DNA of 53,248 nucleotides from Microvirga arabica (GTDB taxonomy: Bacteria; Pseudomonadota; Alphaproteobacteria; Rhizobiales; Beijerinckiaceae): NCBI RefSeq assembly GCF_016811235.1, contig NZ_JAFBID010000037.1:1-53248 (forward strand). The letters are read 5' to 3'. Under the pieces are notes generated by a model that saw only the letters and a list, made by a program, of their open reading frames with translations, was not told where the DNA came from and ran no database searches. This document shows, in pieces, positions 1 to 8,394 of the stretch. A program made the position numbers and the translations under genes. Each line of letters starts with the position of its first letter. The stretch's first letter is position 1.

Positions 1-58
1 AGCCATGATCGGGGTGGCCATGAGCAGTCTCATGCTCCGCCGCATCGCTCACCCGTAG

Positions 59-158
59 CAATTCTCAAACGGGCACTAAGACTGCAACATGCAGGGGTTC
101 GCACCCGGGTGCGGACTACAAGACTGTATACCTGCGGTGAATTCTCGAACGGGCAATA
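59..158. repeat. Pair of 20-bp near-direct repeats near the window edge
   Basis: AATTCTCAAACGGGCACTAA at 59-78 recurs with three differences at 139-158 (AATTCTCGAACGGGCAATAA), an 80-bp spacing. Paired internal repeats like this occur at the ends of IS21-family elements, and an IS21-type end closes the other side of the window, so a mobile-element end is possible. A short open frame ending in TAG at about 57 could be the tail of a gene entering from outside, but it is too short to name. Confidence 0.4.
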
Positions 159-206
159 AATCGCACCGACAACACGATCCCATAGCGGCATTCAGCTGGA
201 GCAGGG

Positions 207-230
207 GAGGGAGGGCTCTAACCCTCCCTC
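207..230 (-). terminator. Hairpin after the PRC-barrel gene
   Basis: A 9-bp GC-rich stem (GAGGGAGGG / CCCTCCCTC) with a 6-nt loop lies 8 nt beyond the stop of the minus-strand gene ending at 238. There is no strong T-run on the minus side, so it is a stabilising hairpin or a weak terminator. Confidence 0.5.
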
Positions 231-237
231 GCAGGGC

Positions 238-909
238 TCACTGACGCCGAGCGCCCTCCTCGAACTTGGGTGCGTTCTGGAGCTGTTCCTTGGTGGTCAT
301 GACCACGATGACCATGTCAGCCGCGCCGCTGTTCGCCCCGGCTGCTGCTTGGTTCTGAGAGTTGTTCGTGCCGGCAGCCGTGTTCTGACCAGCCGTACCT
401 GTTGTCCCTGTGGTGGCTGTCGTCCCGGTCGAGCCGGTGGTGTTCCCAGCGGTGGTTCCAGCCGTGCCGGTTGTGCCCGCGTTCTGCTGGTTGGACCGCA
501 TCTGCACCTGCTGCATGGGAATTGCGACATGGGTCTCGCCGATGCCGAGGAAGCCGCCCACATCGACCACGACAGCACGGACCTGTCCACTGCGGTCGAT
601 CAAGACGTCGCCGATTTCGCCGATATCCTCGTTGTTGGCTCCAAGCACATCCTTACCGATGATCTCGGAGGCGCTGTACATGCCCGGCTCGCGCTGGGTC
701 ATGAAGCTGCCGCCTGCCATGTTGGCATTGCCGGTGTTCGCACCTGTGGTGGCGTTGGGGTTCGCGCCCATCGTCGAGCCGGCCGGTCCGGCGGGGGTGG
801 TCACAGGAGCCGTGTTGGTGGCCGGAGCCGTCGGCGAAGTCTGAGCGAGAGCTGGGGCTGCGATCAGGCCAGTGGCCATGAGGCAGGCAACCATGTGGGT
901 CTTCAGCAT
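238..909 (-). CDS. Secreted PRC-barrel domain protein
   Basis: Exported protein of 223 residues. I start it at the ATG at 909, preceded by GGAGAAACCC, rather than at upstream in-frame starts, because MLKTHMVACLMATGLIAAPALAQ is a clean Sec signal peptide ending in ALA-Q (the cleavage region is what matters). A Thr/Ala/Asn/Gly-rich linker follows. Then comes a PRC-barrel with the typical SASEIIGKDVLGAN, IGEIGDVLID and VRAVVVDVGGFLG strands, interrupted by a second low-complexity GTTGT-type stretch before the last strand. PRC-barrels are small beta-barrel adaptor domains, and secreted versions are common in Methylobacteriaceae and Bradyrhizobium with no defined substrate. A second PRC-type protein lies at 1794-2483 on the same strand. 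Confidence 0.85.
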   Translation of the reverse strand: MLKTHMVACLMATGLIAAPALAQTSPTAPATNTAPVTTPAGPAGSTMGANPNATTGANTGNANMAGGSFMTQREPGMYSASEIIGKDVLGANNEDIGEIGDVLIDRSGQVRAVVVDVGGFLGIGETHVAIPMQQVQMRSNQQNAGTTGTAGTTAGNTTGSTGTTATTGTTGTAGQNTAAGTNNSQNQAAAGANSGAADMVIVVMTTKEQLQNAPKFEEGARRQ

Positions 910-1063
910 GGGTTTCTCCTGACGTTGCGGGCTCACGTGAGCCTGAGGACACAACGTCGCACCGCGCTCATTCGTTCGATCAAGCGGATGAAGTCCGGAA
1001 CTCCAGTGCTCTACCTCAGTTGATTTCCTGACCTATTCAGCATGGGTCCTGAGGAACAAACTC

Positions 1064-1087
1064 ACCCCGCTTTGTGGCGGGGTTCTT
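1064..1087 (+). terminator. Rho-independent-type hairpin
   Basis: Stem ACCCCGC (1064-1070) pairs with GCGGGGT (1077-1083), loop TTTGTG, followed by TCTTTT. It lies between the PRC-barrel gene and sodC, both on the minus strand, and faces the + strand, where no gene precedes it. Its source transcript is unclear. Confidence 0.5.
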
Positions 1088-1183
1088 TTGGGGCGCTTTG
1101 TGCAAGACTGGTTGTAATTTCAGCGCCGAGCCAGATGCTGCGCCGTCGAGTTCCCCCGCCACTTGCATACGAGATATGTCCTC

Positions 1184-1726
1184 TCACCGCTGGATCACGC
1201 CGCAGGCCAGACGGTCACCTGCATTCCCGGAGGGCTGGCTGCAGTAGTCGTCGGCCCTCGCGTGCACAACCAGTGCCGACCCGTCCTGATCGAAGAGCGG
1301 AGCATCGCCGCTGTTGAACCTGACATAGGTATTGAACACCTCCGCTTTGAGTGTGCCGCCTTGCTCTACCGTCTGGTTCGGCATGTCGCCTGCGTGAGGT
1401 CCGCCTTCTATCGCAAAGCCGTGCTTTGCGCCGCGTGGGTCGTAATGCCCGCCTGCCGAGTCGAAGCCGGTGGCAGGGTCGCATTTCCCCGTCTGGTGGA
1501 TATGGAAGCCGTGCACACTCGGTGGCAGGTTGGAAAGCTCGGCACTAATAAGGACGTCATTCGGAGCGTCGATCAGGGTTGCTGTTCCCAGAGTGTTTCC
1601 ATTGCGGTCCATGAACACAGCCTAAGCGCTGTTTGGAGTTGAGGTCGGCTGCGGGGACGATTGCTGCGCATGGGCCACCGGGGCGCACAGGCAAGCCATT
1701 AGGCAAAAGGGCAGGAATTCTAGCCT
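1184..1726 (-). pseudogene. sodC: Cu/Zn superoxide dismutase, interrupted by an in-frame amber codon
   Basis: Cu/Zn SOD converts periplasmic superoxide to H2O2 and O2. The catalytic domain is intact from 1618 down to 1184: HGFHIH with TGKC (Cu ligands and first disulfide Cys), AGGHYDP and GPHAGDMPN (Zn/Cu ligands), LFDQDGSALVVHA, DDY, and the closing GDRLACGVI with the second Cys. Reading the same frame upstream gives a signal-peptide tail, MACLCAPVAHAQQ and a Ser/Pro/Thr linker. It is cut off from the enzyme by TAG at 1622-1624, and an in-frame TAA follows upstream at 1727-1729 with no well-placed start. A GTG at 1616-1618 or ATG at 1610-1612 could start a leaderless cytoplasmic product of about 144 residues. 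I read it as a decaying gene, although readthrough cannot be excluded. Confidence 0.75.
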
Positions 1727-1793
1727 TTATGAATCTTCGCTCGATTGTATGCGCACCCTCCGGAAGACAGAACCGGTTCTCTGCGGACTCCCG

Positions 1794-2483
1794 TCAAAGG
1801 CCAGCTGGAGAAAGTCCCGACCTGTCGATGGAAATGGCCGCTTGTTCAGCTTGTTCCGCCGTCACATGGGGCAGTCCGAAGTAGCTTGCACCCGGATCCC
1901 ACCGGGTCTCGATGCCAGAGAACGGAAAGGCGATGGTCCGCCCGCTGGACTCGCCATCGCGGGTGATCAGAACGGCAGCGAGGCGGTTATCCTTCGTGAC
2001 GATCACATCTGTCACATAGCCGAAGCCCTGTCCTGCCTGCAGGCGAGCGTAGTCTCCGATCACCTCAGTGATACGAAACTCCCGCGGCAGACTGGGAGTG
2101 CCTTCTGTGCCGGGAACCAGGCCGTAGTGCGGTCTATCGGCATCGGAGAGATCGACCGTGACGCCCGCCTCACCTGGTGTGGGATCAACTTCCATCCACG
2201 GAACGCGGTAGACTGTGTCTGGGATCTGCACCGGACCACCACCTTCAATAACAATGGCCACCATGCGGCCGTCCCTGTCGACGATGAGGTCACGCACCGA
2301 GCCGATGGAACGGCGATCCTGTTTGGTGAGAACCGAGCTTGCGAGGAGCTGACGTGCCCGCCAACCATCATATACCGTCTGCGCGCTGGTGGCATCCGAC
2401 GAGTGACCTTGAGCTGCCAGTGAGAGACAGGCGCTCCAACTGACAAAAATTACGATCGTGGTTGCGGCGAGAACTCGATGCAT
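1794..2483 (-). CDS. Secreted PRC-barrel-like protein with two PRC-type repeats
   Basis: 229 residues from ATG at 2483, chosen because MHRVLAATTIVIFVSW begins a signal peptide ending near SLAAQG; an upstream in-frame ATG at 2576 adds an unlikely charged leader. Two PRC-barrel-like halves are visible: LLASSVLTKQDRRSIGSVRD with VAIVIEGGG around residues 45-80, and FRITEVIGDYARLQ, GYVTDVIVT and LAAVLITRDG around 135-190. Duplicated PRC barrels of this kind are usually periplasmic or envelope proteins of unknown partner. It is on the same strand as the neighbouring minus-strand envelope genes but separated from them by more than an operon gap on the sodC side. Confidence 0.75.
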   Translation of the reverse strand: MHRVLAATTIVIFVSWSACLSLAAQGHSSDATSAQTVYDGWRARQLLASSVLTKQDRRSIGSVRDLIVDRDGRMVAIVIEGGGPVQIPDTVYRVPWMEVDPTPGEAGVTVDLSDADRPHYGLVPGTEGTPSLPREFRITEVIGDYARLQAGQGFGYVTDVIVTKDNRLAAVLITRDGESSGRTIAFPFSGIETRWDPGASYFGLPHVTAEQAEQAAISIDRSGLSPAGL

Positions 2484-2511
2484 AACACTTGGCCTCTTTG
2501 ATGCAGCGGCG

Positions 2512-3141
2512 TCAGCTTCCCTGCCTGCCTTCAATCTTCTGACCCTTTGGGGAGACAAGATACCATTCTCCGCCACTGCCCTTCACATCCTGGCCGGCGG
2601 TCGACCCGGGGCCTTGATCCTTCGTGAAATAGTAGAGCGGCATGCCGTTGTAGGTAACCTGCAACTTGCCATCCTTGCGCTTGAGCGTATCCACCATCGC
2701 GTCATTCACAGCCTCGCCTTTGCGCGGTGTCTCGCTCGTGATCACCGGGGGCCAGGCCGTTGCGCAGGCTCCGTAACAGGTGCTTGTGCCGGGTTTGTCT
2801 GCGGTGAACATATCGACTGCGCGCCCCTCAGAGTCGGTGAGGTATTGATCGAAGGGTTGTTTCTCGCGAACCTCAATTTTCGCTCCGCCTAACATCTGCG
2901 CGGTAGGGCGGTTCTGTCCCGCCTGAGCGGTGTCGATACAGGCCTGGTACTGATTGCCTTGGCGGAAGACACGCATTTGCTAAAGAGCCTCATGGGCCTC
3001 AGCAGGTGGCTTCTGTTCCAGCATGCTGATGAGCCTGTCGCACTCCGCCTGTCCTTCATCGGTCCGGGCGTCGCTTGTGCTTGGTTGCACCGCGACGGCA
3101 AGGATCATGATTGTCGAACCGATGAATGCTCCGTGCTTCAT
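2512..3141 (-). pseudogene. Secreted YxFxxD-repeat protein (COG4315 type) split by an in-frame amber codon
   Basis: A strong ribosome site (AGGAGG, 6 nt from ATG 3139-3141) starts a leader of about 53 codons with a signal-peptide-like stretch. The leader is then stopped by TAG at 2980-2982. The same frame continues without a break for 155 codons. This part carries the two hallmarks of the COG4315/PF03640 family: YLTDSEGRAVDMFTADK with STCYGACATAWPPV, and the YYFTKD (YxFxxD) motif before GEWYLVSP. The residues either side of the stop (EAHEAL, then QMRVFRQGNQ) read naturally as one helix, and CAG (Gln) to TAG is a one-base change. An ATG two codons after the stop (2974-2976) could reinitiate, but the product would have no export signal. 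Confidence 0.7.
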
Positions 3142-3834
3142 TGGCACCCTCCTAAGTTATGCTGTCGAGGAGCCGGCAATCATCCTCGTCAGGCGAACAG
3201 GCTGCGGGCTCTCTCGTTCCTGTGCGGCATTGATGATGCTATTCGGTGGTAAGCTGGTGTACTTCCATCCTAGGCAGCTGTGCCAAGCAGCGCTACTAAA
3301 CGAATGCGCCGGATCAAACTCAGGTGCGTGCTTGACGTGGTTCCGGTGAACGCCAGGCTAGACTGCACGTATCAGCAATAACCTGGACCGAGCGGCTTCA
3401 TCGGCTCATACCCGGCCCAACACCCTACACACCGGAACTGAATACCCAAGCCCAGGTGGCTCTTGACTCACCTCGCCCTGTTCGCCTGGCTGATCGGCGC
3501 TCAGCGGCGGTCTCAGACCTCCAAATTGGTCAGCCGCATGCCGCAGCCGGTTCAATCTCTTGAGCAGCGGTTCGGGATTTCTCTGCGCACAAACTGAGGG
3601 TGGCGGAGCATGCCGGCTTTTGCCTCCTGCACTGGTTCGAGCCATGCACCCGGTACCCTTTGGTTCCTGGCCCAATAAGCAAGGCACTGTGGCGAAAAGA
3701 TCAATGAGCAGGCAGAGTACTCGTTGGGGTTAGAGGGACACCAGAAGAAAAACGCCATGGAACAGGGCTGACGTACGCCTCTTTACAGGCTGGCGAGCCC
3801 CGCCACACAAAGCCAGCAGCAAGAGGAGCGCACC
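3142..3834. other. Intergenic stretch with no supported gene
   Basis: I see no open frame here with a ribosome site, a recognisable motif or plausible composition on either strand. Short overlapping frames around 3400-3760 look like chance openings in GC-rich DNA. Confidence 0.5.
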
Positions 3835-4110
3835 ATGGCAGACCAGAACGAGAGGCAGTCGGAGCAACTGGAGCGGCACTACAAGGTGCGGCAGGTCACC
3901 GACATACAGGCGTCCTGGACCGAGCAGGGGCGCGGCGAGGTAGGAAAGTTCACGGTCCAGCTTATTCTCGACAATGGTGTCGAGGAATACATCCTTCAGC
4001 CCGACGCCGACGATCTTGATCCTATGCTGAGGCTGTTTCGTCTGAGTGATCACACCACTTTCGACTTCGAGCGCAAGGTGCTGATGTTCTCCAACCTGAA
4101 GACAAAATGA
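3835..4110 (+). CDS. Hypothetical protein, 91 residues
   Basis: Small soluble protein with a good ribosome site (AGAGGAG, 6 nt before ATG 3835). It is charged, with no membrane segment or signal peptide. The middle (KFTVQLILDNGVEEYILQPDAD) reads as two beta strands and a turn, followed by a short helix and FDFERKVLMFSNL. I do not recognise the family. It stands alone, with the MgtC gene 160 nt downstream. Confidence 0.6.
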   Translation: MADQNERQSEQLERHYKVRQVTDIQASWTEQGRGEVGKFTVQLILDNGVEEYILQPDADDLDPMLRLFRLSDHTTFDFERKVLMFSNLKTK

Positions 4111-4270
4111 GGTGATGAACCAGCGTCCAATGAATAAAGCGGACCGCGTCACCGCCCCATGATTAGCGGGCGGTGACCGTTCCTACTCCTACCAGACTGC
4201 TCCTCATCCGAGCTTGACGAATATTGGACAAGCCGCCCCTGCGTTTGCCACGCGGCATTGTAGGTATCAG

Positions 4271-4738
4271 ATGCTGATGAACCTGTTCGACTTCGACTGG
4301 AGTGTCATTCTTCATGATCTTGCGTACATGGGCATTGCCTTCGCTCTTGCCTTTCCGATCGGTTGGGAGCGCGGCTGCGGGTACACAAGCATCGGATTTC
4401 GAACGTTCCCCATTGTGGCCATAGCCGCATGCGGCTTTGCACTTCTCGTCAAGTTGATGCCTGGCACCAATGCGGAAAGCCAGGCACGCGTGCTTCAAGG
4501 AATCATTTCGGGAATCGGCTTCATCGGGGGCGGAGCGATTGTGAAGCACGGCACTGATGTGCGTGGGCTTGTTACGGCAGCAAGTATCTGGAATGCCGGG
4601 GCGATTGGTGTCGCTGTCGGCTACAATCGCCTTAACATTGCAGTCGTACTGAGCATAACCAACCTACTTGTCCTGTGGTTGCTGACGCCTCTTGCTGAGC
4701 GGCATCGTTCTACATCCGTGGAAGACGGCGAGAAATGA
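4271..4738 (+). CDS. MgtC/SapB family inner-membrane protein
   Basis: 155 residues from ATG 4271 (ATG 4277 also possible; the in-frame extension to 4214 lacks a leader-like sequence). MgtC-type proteins sit in the inner membrane and are linked to growth at low Mg2+ and, in intracellular bacteria, to survival in macrophages through effects on the ATP synthase. Family marks are FPIGWERG after helix 1, GFRTFPIVAIAACGFALL, GIISGIGFIGGGAIVKHG and VRGLVTAASIWNAGAIGVAVG. Four hydrophobic segments match the N-terminal MgtC domain; the C-terminal ACT-like cytoplasmic domain of longer MgtC proteins is missing, as in SapB-type members. It is monocistronic as far as I can see. Confidence 0.85.
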   Translation: MLMNLFDFDWSVILHDLAYMGIAFALAFPIGWERGCGYTSIGFRTFPIVAIAACGFALLVKLMPGTNAESQARVLQGIISGIGFIGGGAIVKHGTDVRGLVTAASIWNAGAIGVAVGYNRLNIAVVLSITNLLVLWLLTPLAERHRSTSVEDGEK

Positions 4739-5062
4739 TCGATCTGTCCTCATCGGTTCGCGTTCTTACGCAGGTATGCAGACGCAGGAACCAAGACCTG
4801 CAAGCGTTCCGAGAAAACTTGATCCAGGACGATTTTGCTCGCAGCTTGAGCACGTTCGCCACTGAACCGTTGTGAGGAGGAAGCGTTCGTCCAATCAGTG
4901 CCGGATCACGCCAAGATAGTTGGCATTAGCGGACGCACAAGATCGGGCTTTACAGGGCAAACTCTTACCAATCCGTCATTTATTCGAAAGGGTGACGTCA
5001 GCTGCACATCTGCATTTTCCCGCCAGACTGGTCTCCGAAGACCAAGCAACAGGAGGAATAGC
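4739..5062. other. Upstream region of degP
   Basis: No gene is supported in these 324 bp. The open frame running into degP from 4898 is most likely untranslated leader, because the real start with its AGGAGG lies at 5063. I could not identify a confident promoter by eye. Confidence 0.4.
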
Positions 5063-6592
5063 ATGTCGCATTACCGCTACGCTGTCTCAGACTCATTTGC
5101 CCATCGCCAAGCATCTCCAATCAAGGCCTACCTGCTCGGAGCTGCCGCACTTGCCGCCGTGGCGACTGGCCTTTTCGCAGCGCCGCAGCAGTCCCTGGCT
5201 CAGGGGGCTCCCTCCCAGCAGGCCGCACCTGCGGCTCAGATGGTTCCTTCCTTTGCCGACGTGATCGACCGGGTGAAGCCTGCCGTCGTGTCGGTCAAAG
5301 TCGAGGTCGACGGCGCTGCCGCAGCCTCTAATTCGGCTGCCCCTAGTCGTCCTGATAGTCCCAACTTCAGCTTGCCGGACGACCACCCGTTCCAGGAGTT
5401 CTTCCGCCGCTTCCGTGGCGGAAATGAGAATGCGAGGCCTGGCCCGCAGCCATCTCCAAGGCGTGGCGGCGCTCAAGGCTCCGGCTTCTTCATCTCCGCC
5501 GACGGCTATCTGGTCACGAACAACCATGTGGTCGACAATGGCTCCAAGGTGCAGGTGCTGATGGATGACGGCCGCACGCTTGATGCAAAGGTCGTCGGTA
5601 CGGATCCAAAGACAGATATTGCTCTTCTGAAAGTCGAAGGCTCGAACTTGCCCTTCGTGCCCTTCGCGGCGGAGACGCCGCGCATCGGCGACTGGGTGCT
5701 GGCGGTCGGCAACCCATTCGGGCTTGGCGGCACCGTCACGGCGGGCATCGTGTCGGCCCGCGGGCGCGATATCGGAGCGGGCCCTTATGACGATTTCATC
5801 CAGATCGATGCGCCGGTCAACCGGGGCAATTCTGGCGGTCCGACCTTCAACCAAAGGGGCGAGGTCGTCGGCGTGAACACCGCCATCGCCTCACCGTCAG
5901 GCGGCAATGTCGGCATTGCCTTTGCCATTCCGGCCGAAACGGTCCAGTCGGTAGTTGCGGAGCTGAAGGAAAAGGGTCGGGTCGACCGCGGCTACCTCGG
6001 CGCTCAAATCCAGACGCTGACGAAGGATATCGCCACCGCCACCGGGCTCGAGAAAGCAGAGGGCGCCATCGTGGCGGAACTGGCCGAGAACAGCCCGGCC
6101 GCGCAGGCTGGCATCAAAACTGGCGATGTCGTGCTCTCCGTCAACGGCAACCCGGTCAAGAGCGCTCGCGACCTGTCCCGCCACATTGCGTCGCTTGATC
6201 CGAACACCACGGCCACGGTCGAGGTCTGGCGCGACGGCTCCCGGCGCACAATAGACGTCAAGCTCGGTTCCCTGCCTGATGAGAAGGCTGCGTCCGCGGC
6301 TCCGGCCAGCCAGAACACGCCCATCGCCAAGCTGGGCCTGAAGCTCTCCCCCGCCACCGGCGGCAAGAAGGGCGTCGCCGTGGCCGAGGTAGAGCCAAAC
6401 AGCCCTGCCTCCGAGCGCGGCTTTAGGGTGGGTGACGTCATCGCCGAAGTGGCCGGCCAGCAGGTGCAGTCGCCCGCCGACGTGCAAAGGGCGATCGAGG
6501 AAAGCCGCAAATCCGGCAGGAAGGCGGTGCTCTTCCGGGTCGAGGCGCAGAACGGCTCCCGCTTCATCGCCGTTCAGGTGCCCGCCGCGTAG
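5063..6592 (+). CDS. degP: Do/HtrA family periplasmic serine endoprotease
   Basis: 509 residues from ATG 5063, 7 nt after AGGAGG. Periplasmic protease-chaperone that degrades or refolds misfolded envelope proteins. A positively charged N-terminus and hydrophobic stretch (residues 20-40) end in SLAQG, a signal-peptide cleavage pattern. The chymotrypsin-like domain holds the triad His155 (VTNNHVVDNG), Asp185 (DPKTDIALLK) and Ser257 (NRGNSGGPTF). Residues 100-135 form the LA-loop-like Pro/Arg/Gly-rich insertion. Two PDZ domains follow, the first around GYLGAQIQTL to SVNGNPV and the second near GVAVAEVEPNSPA to EVAGQQV. Length and order match DegP/MucD-type enzymes of alphaproteobacteria. A strong terminator follows, so it is likely a single-gene unit. 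Confidence 0.95.
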   Translation: MSHYRYAVSDSFAHRQASPIKAYLLGAAALAAVATGLFAAPQQSLAQGAPSQQAAPAAQMVPSFADVIDRVKPAVVSVKVEVDGAAAASNSAAPSRPDSPNFSLPDDHPFQEFFRRFRGGNENARPGPQPSPRRGGAQGSGFFISADGYLVTNNHVVDNGSKVQVLMDDGRTLDAKVVGTDPKTDIALLKVEGSNLPFVPFAAETPRIGDWVLAVGNPFGLGGTVTAGIVSARGRDIGAGPYDDFIQIDAPVNRGNSGGPTFNQRGEVVGVNTAIASPSGGNVGIAFAIPAETVQSVVAELKEKGRVDRGYLGAQIQTLTKDIATATGLEKAEGAIVAELAENSPAAQAGIKTGDVVLSVNGNPVKSARDLSRHIASLDPNTTATVEVWRDGSRRTIDVKLGSLPDEKAASAAPASQNTPIAKLGLKLSPATGGKKGVAVAEVEPNSPASERGFRVGDVIAEVAGQQVQSPADVQRAIEESRKSGRKAVLFRVEAQNGSRFIAVQVPAA

Positions 6593-6646
6593 CTGAGGCA
6601 TCGCTTGGCAGCAATGCTCGCTCGAAGAGCATGACATCATCGAAGA

Positions 6647-6693
6647 GGCTGGCGGCAGGCGCGACCACTCGTATCCTGCCGCCAGCCTTGTTT
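6647..6693 (+). terminator. Rho-independent terminator of degP
   Basis: A perfect 13-bp stem (GGCTGGCGGCAGG at 6647-6659 with CCTGCCGCCAGCC at 6675-6687) is followed by TTGTTT. It lies 55 nt after the degP stop. Confidence 0.8.
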
Positions 6694-6836
6694 GTGGCCA
6701 ATGTTATTCGGCCAGCCTTCGCCAGCACATATGAAGAAACCGAACCGACGCAGAGCTTGGCCAATATTTTGAATGCGGTCATGTAGCCTGAGCCAGTCTT
6801 CCGGCGTTCTGTTAGCGCGAGGGAGTGAAACGCCGC

Positions 6837-7610
6837 ATGATCGCTGTCGGAACGCTGATTTTTGTTCTTCTCCTATCTCTGATTGTGGTCCGAATTGCAG
6901 CCGAGGCCTTGATCCTCACGGGCATGTCACGGGAGGCTGCCCGTTTCCAGGCCCGCTCGGCCTGGACCGGCACAGGTTTTACCACAGCCGAGGCAGAGCA
7001 GGCAGTGAACCATCCGGTGAGGCGGCAGATCATCAGCACGCTGATGTTTCTGCGCAGTGCAGGCCTTGTAACAGCCGCCTCGACCTTGATGCTATCGTTC
7101 GTCAGTGTCGAGGAAAGAGGAGACGGGATGCTGCGACTGGCAGCGCTCATCGGTGGTTTCGCGGCCGTATGGATCTTCGCCCGAAGCCGCTGGATCAGCC
7201 AGTGGATGTCACGCGTCATCGCCCGTGCGCTCAAGCGTTACACTGATCTCGACACCCGAGACTATGCGGGACTGCTCCACTTGGCGGGAGAATATGCAGT
7301 CATGGAACTGAAGGTGCAGGAGAACAGCTGGCTCTCGGGCCGCAGCCTGGAGGGTCTGCGTTTGCCTGAAGAGGGTGTTCTGGTCCTTGGTGTCACGCAC
7401 GCGGACGGTCGGTACGAGGGCGCTCCAAGGGGCAGCATGGATATTCGATCGGGCGATACACTCGTCCTCTATGGACGCTCGCCCGTATTAGCGGAACTGG
7501 GCCGCAGGCGGGCCGGCCCAGAAGGGGAGATTGGACACAAGGAGGCCGTCAAGATCGAGCGGCAGGTAGAGAATGAGGAGGCCCAAACGGGGGCCATCAA
7601 TTCTGGATAG
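6837..7610 (+). CDS. Membrane protein with a C-terminal RCK_C (TrkA-C) domain
   Basis: 257 residues from ATG 6837, about 11 nt after GAGGGAG; a GTG at 6825 is too close to that site. Residues 4-25 form a membrane helix, and two more hydrophobic segments follow around 65-90 and 98-115. The C-terminal half (about 150-235) reads as a TrkA-C/RCK_C regulator domain: MELKVQENSWLSGRSLEGLRLPEEGVLVLGV and SGDTLVLYGRSPVLAELGRR. Such domains bind small ligands and gate ion channels or transporters, but no channel pore is visible here, so its partner is unknown. It converges with the next gene, overlapping it by 14 nt. Confidence 0.75.
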   Translation: MIAVGTLIFVLLLSLIVVRIAAEALILTGMSREAARFQARSAWTGTGFTTAEAEQAVNHPVRRQIISTLMFLRSAGLVTAASTLMLSFVSVEERGDGMLRLAALIGGFAAVWIFARSRWISQWMSRVIARALKRYTDLDTRDYAGLLHLAGEYAVMELKVQENSWLSGRSLEGLRLPEEGVLVLGVTHADGRYEGAPRGSMDIRSGDTLVLYGRSPVLAELGRRRAGPEGEIGHKEAVKIERQVENEEAQTGAINSG

Positions 7611-8019
7611 CGGATTGCTTGGCAGGAAGTAGGACCGCGTAGATCAACCCGAGCGTGACTCCGAAGAGGAGATGAAGCGCAACAGGCATTAGAGCGGGCT
7701 CGGGCGACACGGTTGGATCAGCGGCCCAGACGACAAGAAGCATGACGAGCCACGCGCCCGTGCCGAAGACTGCTCCCTTGAACCAGAATGGGCCGGGGAG
7801 GATTGGGGTTAAGATCGAAAAGAGGGGTCCCCAGAGACATGTGCCCAGCACGAAGTGAACAACCCAGCTTAGACCCAGTGGCGAGAATAGGATGCCAGTC
7901 AAGGCATGAACGGGATCGGGGCTAGGGGCAAGGCCGACCATAGCAGAGAAGAACACCACTCCGGACACAGCCGCCGAGGCGATAAGGCCAGCTATGATAC
8001 CTTTGCCAATATCGATCAT
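7597..8019 (-). CDS. Four-helix inner-membrane protein, DUF6789-like
   Basis: 140 residues from ATG 8019 (a GTG one codon upstream is possible). Four hydrophobic segments are evident: GIIAGLIASAAVSGVVFFSA, LGLSWVVHFVLGTCLWGPLF, GAWLVMLLVVW, and LLFGVTLGLIYAVLL. The pattern resembles DUF6789-type small membrane proteins of Rhizobiales, with no known function. It overlaps the end of the convergent TrkA-C gene by 14 nt. Confidence 0.7.
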   Translation of the reverse strand: MIDIGKGIIAGLIASAAVSGVVFFSAMVGLAPSPDPVHALTGILFSPLGLSWVVHFVLGTCLWGPLFSILTPILPGPFWFKGAVFGTGAWLVMLLVVWAADPTVSPEPALMPVALHLLFGVTLGLIYAVLLPAKQSAIQN

Positions 8020-8053
8020 CACTTATCCCATTTTCCTGAAGTCTGCCAAGCTT

Positions 8054-8290
8054 TCATAGGCTTGAGGCCGGTCTGGCTTGCCACTCTTTCAGAACCTGGT
8101 CGCGAGACTTCGTGAGGCGCACCGCGTCATTGATCCATATCATCGGTACCGAGGTCTTGTTAGTACCTGGCTGTGCCTCGACTTCATCGAGAAAGATGAC
8201 ATGCTCCATGATCTCGCGAACGGTGCCGAGCCGGTGGTCATCGGAGGTGGGCACCTGCATACCCTTATGAATCCTGCTGAGATCAAGCAT
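8054..8290 (-). CDS. DUF2171-like small protein
   Basis: 78 residues with GGAGAA 5 nt before ATG 8290. The opening (IHKGMQVPTSDDHRLGTVREIM) resembles a DUF2171 / PRC-like barrel: a lead strand, a conserved turn, then IWINDAVRLTKSRDQVLKEWQ. Proteins of this kind are common in stress-responsive loci of alphaproteobacteria, often near PRC-barrel genes as here. Its biochemical role is unknown. Confidence 0.75.
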   Translation of the reverse strand: MLDLSRIHKGMQVPTSDDHRLGTVREIMEHVIFLDEVEAQPGTNKTSVPMIWINDAVRLTKSRDQVLKEWQARPASSL

Positions 8291-8394
8291 CGAATTTCTC
8301 CAGCGCAGGTGCGGATGGCATCCGTGAAAGCAGCGTGCCTAATGGCTCAACACCAGAAGGGCCAGGAGGGTTCAAGGATGAGCGCCATGCAGGC

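Noticed and set aside
349..1023. A 224-codon + strand frame opposite the PRC-barrel gene
   Set aside because: Composition is Arg/Gly/Cys-rich without structure, and it runs through the ribosome site and leader of the real gene.
5093..6640. Long minus-strand open frames opposite degP
   Set aside because: They lack ribosome sites and known motifs, and are the usual mirror frames of a GC-rich gene with strong third-position bias.
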